The notes: generated by a model not told the origin, from the letters alone. DNA of 64,000 bases from Algoriphagus chordae (GCF_003254055.1 NZ_QKZT01000019.1:27631-91630); one strand, 5' to 3'. Positions 35,164 to 44,354 are shown, counted from the stretch's first letter. Made by a program: numbers and translations.

Positions 35164-37518
35164 TTACTTTGTATTGAGGTATTTTATTACAGTTTTACCG
35201 ATTTTTCCATTAAATGCAAAAGGAGCCTGGTCAAAGTAATCCAATGAAACCGGAGAGTCCAGATCAGTTCCTATATCAAAGGTAGCGTTGGATGTGAAAT
35301 GCAGAGACATTGCTCGTGGAACTTGCTTTTTGGCTACTTCTTTGCCATTCACACGTATGATTATATCCATCGCTCCTCCTATTTTATCCACCAACTTTGA
35401 TTCCACTTCTACCGTCGATTTCCCTACAGGAAGTTTGGTGGAAGATTTGATTTTAGTACGCTCGATTTCAAAAAGATTGAATTCATAATTCACATAGCCA
35501 TCTTTTACAAAACAAGTAACTCCACCCGAAAATCCTGCCAGAGCATAAAGAACTCCATTGGCATTTTTCGGAACATCTAGCTCCATGGTTACCAAGCTAC
35601 TTACCTTGCCCAACTTAGGTGCTGCAGACTCTGGCATACGAGTCAAAGGCGCTTCAAATGTCCATTCGGTCAATGGAGAGGCAGGAGCATCTTCAGGGTG
35701 GAAAATTGCTGTAGCCCATAGACCTCCACCCACAGGAAGGTTTTTGTATTTGGTAGACTCAGAGATGAAAAGCATTTTCATCTCTTCCAGCTTTTCAGGA
35801 TTCTCTTTAGCCAAATCATTTGCCTGACTCCAGTCTTCATCTAGATTATAAAGCTCCCAGACGTCATTGTTAGGATCCCAGGTTCTTGCTCCTTTTGGTA
35901 TTCCTCCTACCCATGGTTGTCTAAGCCCCATTGTACTAGCCATCCAGCCATCACTATAGATTCCTCTGCTGGCCATGATATCGAAAAACTGCGTTTTATG
36001 AGTGCCTTTTACTTCAGGATCGTCTAGGGAATAAACCATGCTTACTCCATCTATGGGATCTTGATTAAAGCCATTTACAACTTGCGGCTTTTCGATGCTC
36101 AACAACTCATAAATAGTAGGTGTCACATCTATCACATGATGAAACTGTGGTCGGGGTGTATCGTCATGCTTGATTTTTATAGGCCAGGAAACTGCCATTG
36201 GCTGACGAGTTCCTCCGAAATATCCACCAACTAACTTAGTTCCCTGATAAGGAGTAGATCCAGCCCAGGCCCAACCAGCATGAAACATATTGTCGGTTTT
36301 GTTAGTACCTAGTACATCGAGACCTCCTAACTCATTCAGCGCATCTATATGTTCTGAAATCTTGGTAGGAATAGCATTTTGTGCCAATTGCTCAGAAATA
36401 GTCCCATATAGTCCTTCTGAAGAAGATCCATTATCTCCCCAGATGTAAAATATAAGCGTGTTTTCCAGTTCACCCATCTCTTCAATTTGGTCGATTACTC
36501 GGCCGGCATTGTAATCTGCATGCTCTGCAAAGCCAGCCCAAACCTCCATTAACCTTCTTTGGAACGGCTTTTCTGATTCTGGAATAGATTCCCAAGATGC
36601 CATCGTCTCCGCTCGTGGGGTCAATTCAGTATTCTGTGGAATCCATCCTAGCTCCTTTTGTTTTTTGAAAACACGCTCACGATATGCATCCCATCCATCA
36701 TCAAATTTGCCTTTGTATTTATCAGCCCATTCTTTAGGAACCTGATGTGGTCCATGCGCTGCACCTGGAGCCCAATACACAAAGAATGGCTTTTCAGGTG
36801 CATAGGTTTTTTGTTCTCGAAGCCAGGTGATTGTTCTATCTGCCAAATCCTCAGATAAGTGATAACCCTCAGGACGCTCTTCAGTCACGTAGGTAGTATT
36901 ATGTACTAGCGTAGGCTCGTATTGGGAAGCTTCTCCAGCCAGGAAGCCATAGAATTCTTCAAATCCATAACCTGTAGGCCAAAAGTCAAAAGGACCTTTA
37001 TTGGTAATCTGGTCTTCAGGAGTATTATGCCATTTACCAAAAGCAGCAGTATTATATCCATAAGCTTTGAGTACTTCTGCCACCGTAGCTGCTGTTTTGG
37101 GGATTACTCCGCTGAAACCGTCAAAGTCATTTGCTAAAGCTGCAATCTGCCCATTACCCACACCCGTATGGTTCCTTCCTGTCAATAATGCAGCCCGAGT
37201 AGGAGAACACATGGCCGTAGAATGAAAGCGATTGTAGGAAACACCCAGATTTGCTATTCTACTCAGATTGGGAGTGTTAATCTCCCCTCCATAGGTAGAA
37301 GCAGTCCCTGGACCAATATCATCAACCAAAATGATCAGAATATTAGGAGCATCAGCCGGGAGGTGTTCAGGTTGCGCTCTTTTGTGATAAGTCGATGTCC
37401 CCATCGTCAATCCAGCTTGGGATGCCGATGGTACTGGAGGGAATGGAAGAATCTGCTGAGCAAAGGTAGCACCAGCAAATACGCAAATAAGGAATATGTT
37501 CAGTAATACCTTTTTCAT
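35164..37518 (-). CDS. Arylsulfatase-type sulfatase with CSPTR motif (copy A)
   Basis: A 784-residue exported sulfatase, larger than the CTAGR pair. The signal peptide ends near residue 20 (AGATFAQ). LVDDIGPG supplies metal-binding Asp66-Asp67. The formylglycine motif is Cys104-Ser-Pro-Thr-Arg108, the commonest C-x-P-x-R form. FGKWHNTP follows, and IWGDNGSS holds further ligands. The last about 150 residues (from FEAPLTRMPESAAP) form an extra beta-sandwich-like domain seen in the P. aeruginosa AtsA-like branch. It is paralogous to the sulfatase at 37651-40032. Substrate unknown. It is preceded by that paralogue and followed by a BamA-like barrel. Confidence 0.93.
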   Translation of the reverse strand: MKKVLLNIFLICVFAGATFAQQILPFPPVPSASQAGLTMGTSTYHKRAQPEHLPADAPNILIILVDDIGPGTASTYGGEINTPNLSRIANLGVSYNRFHSTAMCSPTRAALLTGRNHTGVGNGQIAALANDFDGFSGVIPKTAATVAEVLKAYGYNTAAFGKWHNTPEDQITNKGPFDFWPTGYGFEEFYGFLAGEASQYEPTLVHNTTYVTEERPEGYHLSEDLADRTITWLREQKTYAPEKPFFVYWAPGAAHGPHQVPKEWADKYKGKFDDGWDAYRERVFKKQKELGWIPQNTELTPRAETMASWESIPESEKPFQRRLMEVWAGFAEHADYNAGRVIDQIEEMGELENTLIFYIWGDNGSSSEGLYGTISEQLAQNAIPTKISEHIDALNELGGLDVLGTNKTDNMFHAGWAWAGSTPYQGTKLVGGYFGGTRQPMAVSWPIKIKHDDTPRPQFHHVIDVTPTIYELLSIEKPQVVNGFNQDPIDGVSMVYSLDDPEVKGTHKTQFFDIMASRGIYSDGWMASTMGLRQPWVGGIPKGARTWDPNNDVWELYNLDEDWSQANDLAKENPEKLEEMKMLFISESTKYKNLPVGGGLWATAIFHPEDAPASPLTEWTFEAPLTRMPESAAPKLGKVSSLVTMELDVPKNANGVLYALAGFSGGVTCFVKDGYVNYEFNLFEIERTKIKSSTKLPVGKSTVEVESKLVDKIGGAMDIIIRVNGKEVAKKQVPRAMSLHFTSNATFDIGTDLDSPVSLDYFDQAPFAFNGKIGKTVIKYLNTK

Positions 37519-37650
37519 GCTTATGGTCTTATATGTAATACTATTTTCTAAGGTTTTATTTCAGCCCTCTGTTATTTACAAAGTAGGCCAAGCTAAATTT
37601 TAAATAACCAAGCTATCCAATTAAACATGCTCTTCTAGCATGCAGATAGC

Positions 37651-40032
37651 CTATTTCAATTTAACATTTACAGAATTTATCTTTCCCACAAATTCAAACG
37701 GCCTCTTATTGAAATAGGCCAGGGATACAGGTGAACCCAAATCTACTCCAACATCGAATGTCTCTGTGGCTGTGAATGCCAAAGGAACTGTACGAACCAA
37801 ATCGACGGAGGCATAGTCATGTCCGTCAAGCGTAATCTGTACTGTACCAGGTTGTCCAGGACCTTTGACGGTCGTAGTAATTCCTAGTTTGTGCTTCCCT
37901 GCAGGAATTGCAGTCTTACCTTTTACCGAGTAATTTTCTATCAGCAGCATATTGTATTCATAGACTAGATAGCCATTCTCCATAAAGAGGGTTACCCCTC
38001 CACCAGCTCCACCAACAGCATATATTACTCCATTTGCTCCGCTACCAACTTCCATATCAACAGTGACTTCATTGCTCTCTCTACCGATCCCGGGTGCAGT
38101 GAACTCAGGCATCCTTCGGGTATCTTGTTTGAAGTTCCACTCCCTATAAGAAGTCTTTCTGATATCTGCAGGATGATTTCTTAGCCATAGGCCAGCTCCT
38201 ATCGGAAAGTCTTTGTTGTCTTCCGCAAGGGCTAGAAAATCCTTCTTCAACTGCTCCAATTTTTCCGGGTTATCCTTAGCCAAATTATGCGCTTGAGAAA
38301 AATCCTCATCCAGCTTATACAGCTCCCAAACATCATTATCCATATCCCAGTTATTCACTCGCTTCACTGATGCTGGTGTATTCCAAGGGATAAATGGTCC
38401 AAAAGTCGAAGCCATCCAGCCGTCTTTATAGATTGCACGGCTAGCATTGTTATCAAAAAACTGTACTTCCTTCTCTGAAGGTGCCGATGCTTGGTCAAAG
38501 GTATAAGCTAAACTTTGCCCATCCATTTGCATTTGATCATAGCCATGCACCACTTTTGGGTGGGTAATATCGAGTAGATCATAAAGAGTTGGTGCAATAT
38601 CTATTACGTGGTGAAACTGGGTGCGAATCTCTCCGTCTGGTTTGATTTTCTTAGGCCAGGAGATAGCCATAGGATTACGCGTACCTCCAAAATAAGAGCC
38701 CATCAACTTTGTCCCTTTGAATGGAGTTCCTCCTGCCCATGCCCATCCAGCGTGGTACATATTGTCCGTATGCGGTGAACCTAGCACCTCTATTCCTCCG
38801 ATTTTACCCAAAGCTGCGATTTGCTGCTCTACTGTATTTGGAATATTGTTTTGTGCCAAAAGCTCAGAAATAGAACCTTGCTGCCCTTCAGCACTGGATC
38901 CATTATCTCCGAAAATATAGATAATGATGGTATTTTCTTTCAATCCGCGCTCTTCCAAGCCGTCAACTAATTTTCCAACCTGAGCATCTGTATGCTCTAC
39001 AAAGCCTGCGAAAACTTCCATCAATCTTCGCTGAAAAGCTCGCTGACCCTCTGGGATATCATCCCAACCTTGGAGTGTGCTATCTCTAGGGGTAAGCTCC
39101 GTTCCCTCAGGGATAATCCCCATTTCCAATTGCCGCTTAAATACTCGCTCTCGGTAGGCATCCCAGCCATCGTCAAATTTCCCTTTGTATTTGTCAGCCC
39201 ATTCTTGTGCCACATGGTGTGGACCATGCACTCCACCAGGTGCCCAATACATGAAAAATGGTTTGTCAGGTGAAAAAGCCTGTGAATTGTCCACCCACTT
39301 TAGCGCCTGCTTTACCAGATCTTCAGTGAGGTGATAATCCTCATCCTGCGGAGGCTCAATGTGATCATAGTTCTCTGTCAATCTAGGCTCCCACTGAGAA
39401 GTCTCTCCTCCCAAAAAGCCGTAGAAATGTTCAAAACCATAGGCATTTGGCCAATGGTTTTTAGGCCCCATCATCGTAGTCTCTGTAGCGGGAGTATTGT
39501 GCCACTTTCCAAAAGCGGAGGTATGATATCCGTATTCCTTCAATATCTCAGGAATCGTAGCAGCGGTTTTTGGAATAATACCCGTGTAGCCATCGAATGC
39601 TACCGCACGCTCGGCAATAGTACCAGAGCTTACTCGGGTATGATTCCTACCTGTCAACAAAGCCGCTCGTGTAGGAGAGCAGATCGAGGTGGTATGAAAA
39701 GTATTGTAGAGCAATCCCTCCTTGGCAATCTTAGTGAAATTAGGAGTGTGGATTTCTCCACCCATTGTCTCGGAAATCCCAAAGCCAACATCATCTAACA
39801 ATACAATCAGCACATTGGGAGCATCAGCAGGTAGACGATTAGGCTCATCTGGCCATTTCATGTTAGAATCTTGGAGTCGAGCCTTTGTCACGCTCTCCAT
39901 AGGAAGTGCCGCAAAGGGCAAGACCTCTCCATTATTCTCGGTGGCACTAGTAGTGTCTGTGTCTTTATTGATGCTGCAGGAAGAAACTAATAAACCTGAT
40001 AAAAACAGCGAAAGAAGTAATTGTCTATTCAT
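37651..40032 (-). CDS. Arylsulfatase-type sulfatase with CSPTR motif, lipoprotein (copy B)
   Basis: A 793-residue sulfatase with a lipoprotein signal (SGLLVSS-Cys19), so it is membrane-anchored, unlike copy A. LLDDVGFG supplies the metal Asp80-Asp81. The formylglycine motif is Cys118-Ser-Pro-Thr-Arg122. Further active-site segments are FGKWHNTP, HVIDIAPTLYDLL and IFGDNGSS. The C-terminal beta domain (REWNFKQDTRRMPEF onward) matches copy A in layout. It begins 18 bases after a BamA-like barrel gene, indicating a common transcript, and ends 132 bases before copy A. Confidence 0.93.
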   Translation of the reverse strand: MNRQLLLSLFLSGLLVSSCSINKDTDTTSATENNGEVLPFAALPMESVTKARLQDSNMKWPDEPNRLPADAPNVLIVLLDDVGFGISETMGGEIHTPNFTKIAKEGLLYNTFHTTSICSPTRAALLTGRNHTRVSSGTIAERAVAFDGYTGIIPKTAATIPEILKEYGYHTSAFGKWHNTPATETTMMGPKNHWPNAYGFEHFYGFLGGETSQWEPRLTENYDHIEPPQDEDYHLTEDLVKQALKWVDNSQAFSPDKPFFMYWAPGGVHGPHHVAQEWADKYKGKFDDGWDAYRERVFKRQLEMGIIPEGTELTPRDSTLQGWDDIPEGQRAFQRRLMEVFAGFVEHTDAQVGKLVDGLEERGLKENTIIIYIFGDNGSSAEGQQGSISELLAQNNIPNTVEQQIAALGKIGGIEVLGSPHTDNMYHAGWAWAGGTPFKGTKLMGSYFGGTRNPMAISWPKKIKPDGEIRTQFHHVIDIAPTLYDLLDITHPKVVHGYDQMQMDGQSLAYTFDQASAPSEKEVQFFDNNASRAIYKDGWMASTFGPFIPWNTPASVKRVNNWDMDNDVWELYKLDEDFSQAHNLAKDNPEKLEQLKKDFLALAEDNKDFPIGAGLWLRNHPADIRKTSYREWNFKQDTRRMPEFTAPGIGRESNEVTVDMEVGSGANGVIYAVGGAGGGVTLFMENGYLVYEYNMLLIENYSVKGKTAIPAGKHKLGITTTVKGPGQPGTVQITLDGHDYASVDLVRTVPLAFTATETFDVGVDLGSPVSLAYFNKRPFEFVGKINSVNVKLK

Positions 40033-40050
40033 AATATCTTATCTGTTTAG

Positions 40051-41316
40051 TTAAAAATTCTCATTCAAGCGAAGGAAGAAACCAGTAGTCCCATAACTAC
40101 CCCAGCCATAATCAATACCTATATTGGTTCTTGCTTTTTGACTTATATTGAAGCGCAAGCCTACCCCATAACCTGGCTCTATGTATTGAAACAGATCTAT
40201 ATTTTCCTTACTGCTTGCTGTGGTCGCATTGATGTAAGCAATCGCTCCAAAGAATTTTGGGTTTTTCTTGGTGGCAAAGAGATGCTTTCTGAATTCCAAA
40301 CCTCCAAACATCAGGTTTTGACCTCTAAATCTACCTTGAGAATAGGGCTCTCCAGACTTGGAATACTGATCCCAACCTACCGCTGGTAGGTTCATATAAG
40401 GTAAATCTCCAGCTAGTGTTAGGTTGGCAAATGCCCAAAGCGCAATGATATTATTATGATTCTCAGTAAGGTTAAAGTATTCGCGATATTCCATCCACAA
40501 TTGGGTCGAGCTTTGATCGCTACCCAGAAACTTAGGGTTGAACTTCACATTCATCATGGCATATCGACCTACGTAAGGATTGTTTACATTATCCCGAGTA
40601 TCAAATACACCATTTAGAGAGATCCCAACTAAGGTGCTTTTGTCCTGCGCAAAGCCATATTGCTCATTATAGGCATAAAAAGGCGTGATCACTTTTGGAA
40701 TGGTATCCAAGTTCAGTAGTTGATCCGTGAAATTGCTGAATAAGTCCAGGTGAGCTCCTATTCCTGCATAAAAATGACTTGAACCAATTCTCTTCAGATA
40801 AGTTTCGTAAAATCTGAAAAACTGAAACTCCAGCATATCTGCCTCAGAATTCCCTTCAATACTACCATCGTCAAATCCAAAATCATTATCTGCCAGTCGA
40901 GCCGATTGTGGACCAGTTCCCAAGCCCCAAGTAGGCTGAGAAGAATTAAGATAACGCCAGTCCCCTAATAATATAAAACCATTGTCCTCACCAAAGACTG
41001 TCGATTTCAAGGTAATGATCGTTTGTTTCTTTGTGGTGAAGGCTACACCAGCCAGTGCATTGGAGATTTTTGTAGTCTTGGGATCTCCCAAATACCAACT
41101 AGCTGAGGCACCTGCTCCATAGATAAATCCAAATGCGGGATTCGCCCCTATCACAGGCACAGGAGACAAATACATACTTCCCTTATGAGGAGGCTCTTTG
41201 ACCTTCTTATGCTTTTTCTTTGAAGTAGTAGAATCTTGTTGTGCATAGACGCTTGATACTAATAGAATCAGTGACAAGCTAAACAGCAATTTGAAAAATG
41301 GAAGTTTATACATCAT
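40051..41316 (-). CDS. BamA/TamA-like surface-antigen barrel, POTRA-less (copy 2)
   Basis: A 422-residue exported barrel. The signal peptide (MMYKLPFFKLLFSLSLILLV) ends near VYAQ, followed by a Lys-rich segment (KKKHKKVKEPPHKG). Amphipathic strands include GVFDTRDNVNNPYVGRYAMMN and QGRFRGQNLMFGGLEFRKH, where FRGQN corresponds to the Omp85 lid-lock RGF/Y position. The C-terminal strand ends in FFLRLNENF. As with the barrel at 33930, no POTRA domains precede it. The start could be either of two adjacent Met codons (41316 or 41313); the frame is open 16 codons further. It lies 18 bases before sulfatase copy B. Confidence 0.77.
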   Translation of the reverse strand: MMYKLPFFKLLFSLSLILLVSSVYAQQDSTTSKKKHKKVKEPPHKGSMYLSPVPVIGANPAFGFIYGAGASASWYLGDPKTTKISNALAGVAFTTKKQTIITLKSTVFGEDNGFILLGDWRYLNSSQPTWGLGTGPQSARLADNDFGFDDGSIEGNSEADMLEFQFFRFYETYLKRIGSSHFYAGIGAHLDLFSNFTDQLLNLDTIPKVITPFYAYNEQYGFAQDKSTLVGISLNGVFDTRDNVNNPYVGRYAMMNVKFNPKFLGSDQSSTQLWMEYREYFNLTENHNNIIALWAFANLTLAGDLPYMNLPAVGWDQYSKSGEPYSQGRFRGQNLMFGGLEFRKHLFATKKNPKFFGAIAYINATTASSKENIDLFQYIEPGYGVGLRFNISQKARTNIGIDYGWGSYGTTGFFLRLNENF

Positions 41317-41545
41317 GGTTTGTTGTGATTGTTTCTTAAAGAGCAAGTAAAAGTTTAAGCTCATCTTTTAAATACCAAATATTCTGAAAATATTAATACT
41401 TCATAGTCAAATATAAGCCTTTGTGCTAATAACAAAAGGAAATAGCGATTAAGTAATTGTCAAAGATTTGAGGTTATTGCTTAGTAATGGGAAAAACTAC
41501 GAATTTTAGGCTCATTTTAGTTTGGTTTCATATATCTAAACAGGA

Positions 41546-42256
41546 TTATTTTGTCTTCATTTTTCCTCTACCTATAGGGAGGTTTGCGTAGATGGCTATC
41601 TGACTATTTTTCTGTTTACCATCAATATCCTTCATCACATCTGAAAAACCGCCTTGAAAGCGCAGTCCCAATGCATTGAATCGTTCTTTGTCAATGTACA
41701 TGCCTATGCCTGTCACATATCCCATTTCTATGCGTTGCACCTGATCACGGATATCTACATCCAGAGACGCATCACCCTGAGTCAGCTCAGTTTCAAAAAT
41801 ATCCCTGGCTTTTGTTCTAAAAGAAGCCTGAGGACCTAGCTCAACAAAATAGGCTCCTTTATATGCATAGCGCATGGTCACAGGCAAACTTAAATAGCTA
41901 ATCTTCCTAGTCACATCTGTATCAGCATATATAGAATTGAGCCTAGGGTCATCCAAATCATAGGCTGGAATACCTGCGGCACCTCTCTGGTATTTGGCTA
42001 GCATCTCGATGTTCAAGTGCAAATTATTATCCCACTTATGGGTATAGAACAAACCAAAATTGAATGTTCTCATGTTTTTATCAGCCTCTACGCCTGAGAG
42101 TTGATTCCAGCTATAATCCATATGAATCCCGAAGAGATTGTCCTCATTATTCAGTTTGTCACCGAATATCAAACTGAGTAATACTTGAGATTTGGCTGTG
42201 GTCGCAGTGCCCATACAAAGGACCAAGACTGAGAAAAAAATTAGTTTGCGTTTCAT
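41546..42256 (-). CDS. Predicted outer-membrane beta-barrel (PorT-like size)
   Basis: A 236-residue exported protein. The signal peptide ends near residue 24 (TAKSQ). Alternating strands follow, rich in Tyr and Asn (IHMDYSWNQL, FNFGLFYTHKWDNNLHLNIEMLAKY, YFVELGPQASFRTKA), typical of eight- to ten-stranded barrels. It ends IAIYANLPIGRGKMKTK, with a basic tail. No family signature is certain. The gene is 34 bases after another barrel gene, forming a two-gene unit at the start of the sulfatase block. Confidence 0.62.
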   Translation of the reverse strand: MKRKLIFFSVLVLCMGTATTAKSQVLLSLIFGDKLNNEDNLFGIHMDYSWNQLSGVEADKNMRTFNFGLFYTHKWDNNLHLNIEMLAKYQRGAAGIPAYDLDDPRLNSIYADTDVTRKISYLSLPVTMRYAYKGAYFVELGPQASFRTKARDIFETELTQGDASLDVDIRDQVQRIEMGYVTGIGMYIDKERFNALGLRFQGGFSDVMKDIDGKQKNSQIAIYANLPIGRGKMKTK

Positions 42257-42290
42257 AAGCTAAAATTGATGGCTTGAAATTAAACTTGTC

Positions 42291-43346
42291 TTAGGATTTT
42301 TTCTTGAATATCCCTGCAAATCTATAATTGAGATTCAATAGGAACTGGCTTCTTTTTCCAAATACACCGAGTTCAGATCGTAGCATCCAGTTTTTATCAA
42401 ATTGATATTGCGCACCCAGTATTAGATTTAAAGGAGCCGCTACTTCTTTATCCAATTTGTATTCAATCTGTGCATCTCCTATGTCTACACCAGCAGCAGC
42501 ATCTTCAATCTTGCGGATTATTTGTTTTACTACGACGCGTTGTGCAGGAGGCAATCCATCAGCCCACTCATCCAAATCTTGAATAATTGCCCCATCTCCG
42601 ATATTAGGGACTAAATCCGAGATAGATATATTGCCTCTTGTATCACTTTGGATATTCTGATAAAAAACGCCCGCCCATACAGATAAATTACGCTGAGGAT
42701 TATTTATTGAAGGAATTGTATGACCTATTCTTAAACCACTGTTGAAAGCTGGTACAGGTTCCACTACTACTGATACATCTGCAAAATTGTAATTATTATC
42801 CCAAGCGATCCATATTGGCCCTACTGCTCCAGTTAGTGTAGCTCCAAAACCAAAGCTACTCACAGAAAATTTTTGAGAAGTTTCAAAACCAATAGGAGAA
42901 AGCAGCGTGACGTTTGTCTGTGTGTTGCCTCCTCCCAAAATACCGTACACGTTCAAAAATGGTAAGACCCAAAGGTCAGGACGGAACGAAACTGCATTTG
43001 TATTGGCAATGGTTGGGCCAAAATTAATGAATCGACTTACATCAACGAGCTCAGAGCCACCAAAACCTACCAACGTTTCATTTATTAAAATCTCTTGAGT
43101 CTGTGTGAAATAGATAATACTAGCTCCCCAGGCATAAGGCAGATCATATCCTCTTTTGGCAGCGCCTGCTCCCAAGATTGGAAATAGGTAGGGATAGTCC
43201 ATATTCTTTAGGCTATCGTAATAGTCTTCATAAAGCGGGTTGAAGATTTTTTGAGCACCCTGGGCATTTGCTTTGTTTCCACTGGTCAAACCGAGTGAAA
43301 GGATCATAGTCAAAAAAAGCAGTTGGCAGCTGATGATTGTTTTCAT
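42291..43346 (-). CDS. Predicted outer-membrane protein, family not recognised
   Basis: A 351-residue exported protein with a signal peptide of about 28 residues (SGNKANAQ). Tyr-rich N-terminal segments (YEDYYDSLKNMDYPYLFPI) and Gly-rich strands (LNVYGILGGGNTQTNVTLL, FGFGATLTGAVGPIWIAWDN) come first. A helical insert with Asp and Arg (VKQIIRKIEDAAAG) precedes the terminal strands LLNLNYRFAGIFKKKS. This looks like a barrel with a periplasmic insert. The function is unknown. It is the most upstream gene of the 23-kb minus-strand block, directly next to the repeat-rich RAYT segment. Confidence 0.62.
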   Translation of the reverse strand: MKTIISCQLLFLTMILSLGLTSGNKANAQGAQKIFNPLYEDYYDSLKNMDYPYLFPILGAGAAKRGYDLPYAWGASIIYFTQTQEILINETLVGFGGSELVDVSRFINFGPTIANTNAVSFRPDLWVLPFLNVYGILGGGNTQTNVTLLSPIGFETSQKFSVSSFGFGATLTGAVGPIWIAWDNNYNFADVSVVVEPVPAFNSGLRIGHTIPSINNPQRNLSVWAGVFYQNIQSDTRGNISISDLVPNIGDGAIIQDLDEWADGLPPAQRVVVKQIIRKIEDAAAGVDIGDAQIEYKLDKEVAAPLNLILGAQYQFDKNWMLRSELGVFGKRSQFLLNLNYRFAGIFKKKS

Positions 43347-43681
43347 CTATAAAGAATGGTTTAGTAAAACTTTACACGAAACTAATACAAGATATTAATT
43401 AAAATACTGTCGCAATACATATAAAGCAAGTTGTACCCTAAGGAAACACCCTGTGAGGAGCGATGGCAGGATGACATGGCGCAGACTGCCAAAGGTATAA
43501 ATAGTAAAAAAGTGATCAGTTACAATGTTCAATTCAAGTTGCAGTCACCGGCAGTGCCAAGGGCACGCTATGTATTTGCCCAGTAGGAGCACAGCGAAAT
43601 GCTGGGTGATGGAAGGATGATGTTAGTCAGAGTGCCATAGGCACGATCGGAATTGTCAGTGATTGTGTTCGATGAAAAAGA

Positions 43682-43701
43682 GTTCGACCCCTTCGGGGTC
43701 G
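43682..43701 (+). repeat. REP-like palindrome (GTTCGACCCC type)
   Basis: Seven perfect pairs CGACCCC/GGGGTCG around TTC, preceded by GTT, giving the head GTTCGAC that recurs at several sites here (44434, 44788, 45303, 45374, 45728). An identical copy at 44788-44807 lies in direct repeat B. Confidence 0.8.
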
Positions 43702-43724
43702 TGGGGGACATGTGTTACATTTTA

Positions 43725-43743
43725 CCCCCAGTTCCACTGGGGG
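43725..43743 (+). repeat. Palindrome CCCCCAGT/ACTGGGGG
   Basis: Eight perfect pairs with a three-base loop. The second copy is at 44831-44849. It has the same short-stem, tiny-loop design as the neighbouring REP-like units but a different core. Confidence 0.75.
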
Positions 43744-43812
43744 CTATTCAAATGTTTGATCCTTTCAGGATCAGTAGTCTAAAACTTATTATCAGAAAAT
43801 CCATGTATGTAT

Positions 43813-43831
43813 GACCACGGAGTGGTCGAAC
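43813..43831 (+). repeat. REP-like palindrome GACCACGGAGTGGTC plus GAAC
   Basis: Stem GACCAC/GTGGTC, then GAAC, so it carries the GTCGAAC tail (reverse complement of the GTTCGAC head) and is an inverted-orientation member of the family. The second copy is at 44919-44937. Confidence 0.75.
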
Positions 43832-43841
43832 CTTTCAATAG

Positions 43842-43860
43842 CCACGGGTGCAACCCGTGG
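43842..43860 (+). repeat. Palindrome CCACGGGT/ACCCGTGG
   Basis: Eight perfect pairs with a three-base loop. A degenerate relative (GCCGCGGGTGCAACCCGGGG) occurs near 44965, and related half-sites such as GGGTTGCACCC occur near 45770. Confidence 0.7.
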
Positions 43861-43887
43861 TCACGGATGTTAAAATAGAAAATGGGA

Positions 43888-43907
43888 CGACCCTGAAAGG
43901 GTCGAAC
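43888..43907 (+). repeat. REP-like palindrome abutting the RAYT stop codon
   Basis: CGACCC/GGGTCG with a TGAAA-type loop and a GAAC tail. It ends one base before the transposase stop codon (TGA at 43910-43908, minus strand). A near-identical unit (CGACCCTGAATGGGTCGAAC) is at 44524-44543 on the other side of the gene. Confidence 0.78.
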
Positions 43908-44354
43908 TCATAACAAATACTTAGGATCAAATTCGATCTCATGTTCTTCTAGCAAGGCTTTGTATTCATCTAAGAAAGTAACTTTCCTATGATGTGTCTC
44001 CTGATTTTTAATGTATTCGATCAAACCGTCTTTGGCTTTGATGGATTCAGAAAAGGCACCATAGCCATCCTGCCAACCTTTGAATTTCGGGAAAATCGCC
44101 TCTCTATCAATGAAATCATCACAGGCCAATTTGATATCCTTAATCAAGGTAGCAATCGCAATAGTTGGGTGAATATGGGTTAAGATATGAAGGTGATCTT
44201 CGACACCATTGATCCGATAGAGGTGGCATTTTTTGTTAGTAAGTAACTGGTGAATAAAACCAAAGAGACGCTTTTTTTGATCTTTGATCATAGTAGGCTC
44301 TCTATTTTTTGTTGAAAAAACAATGTGATAAACCAGTTGTGTGTAAGTGCTCAT
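43908..44354 (-). mobile_element. REP-associated tyrosine transposase (RAYT, IS200-like Y1 family)
   Basis: A 148-residue HUH single-strand transposase of normal IS200/RAYT length. The HUH motif is His54-Leu-His56 (VEDHLHILTH). The catalytic Tyr is Tyr114 in LIEYIKNQETHH. The segment FKGWQDGYGAFSES (91-104) is the conserved W-GYG-FS block of the family, and the N-terminus YTQLVYHIVFSTKNREP is typical. All catalytic residues are present, so it may be active. No accessory TnpB/Fanzor-like gene is adjacent. REP-like palindromes lie directly at its stop codon and about 80 bases before its start, and ~280-bp direct repeats bracket it. This matches the idea that RAYTs mobilise or maintain short palindromes. 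Confidence 0.93.

Larger units (their letters stand above)
43556..43839 (+). repeat. Direct repeat A, about 284 bp
   Basis: Nearly identical to 44662-44945, with a constant offset of 1,106 bases and no net indel across the central 262 bases (43572-43833). Differences seen include AGTAGG/AGTATG, AAAAAG/AACAAG, CAAATG/CAGAAG and CCTTTC/CCTTGC. It contains the palindromes at 43682, 43725, 43758 and 43813. It lies on one side of the RAYT gene; copy B lies on the other. Confidence 0.93.
43347..43907. other. Repeat-rich spacer downstream of the transposase
   Basis: About 560 bases with no convincing gene. The right two-thirds are packed with short palindromes and with copy A of the ~280-bp direct repeat. 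The first about 100 bases next to the barrel gene are AT-rich and presumably hold its promoter. Confidence 0.75.

Noticed and set aside
39331..39798. A 155-codon plus-strand frame
   Set aside because: It is antisense to the CSPTR sulfatase copy B, whose active-site motifs are intact across the interval.
20541..43346. An ordinary polysaccharide utilisation locus
   Set aside because: There are sulfatases but no SusC/SusD pair, glycoside hydrolase or hybrid two-component regulator within the block, and the Oar-like receptor at 6417 is far away and lacks a SusD partner.
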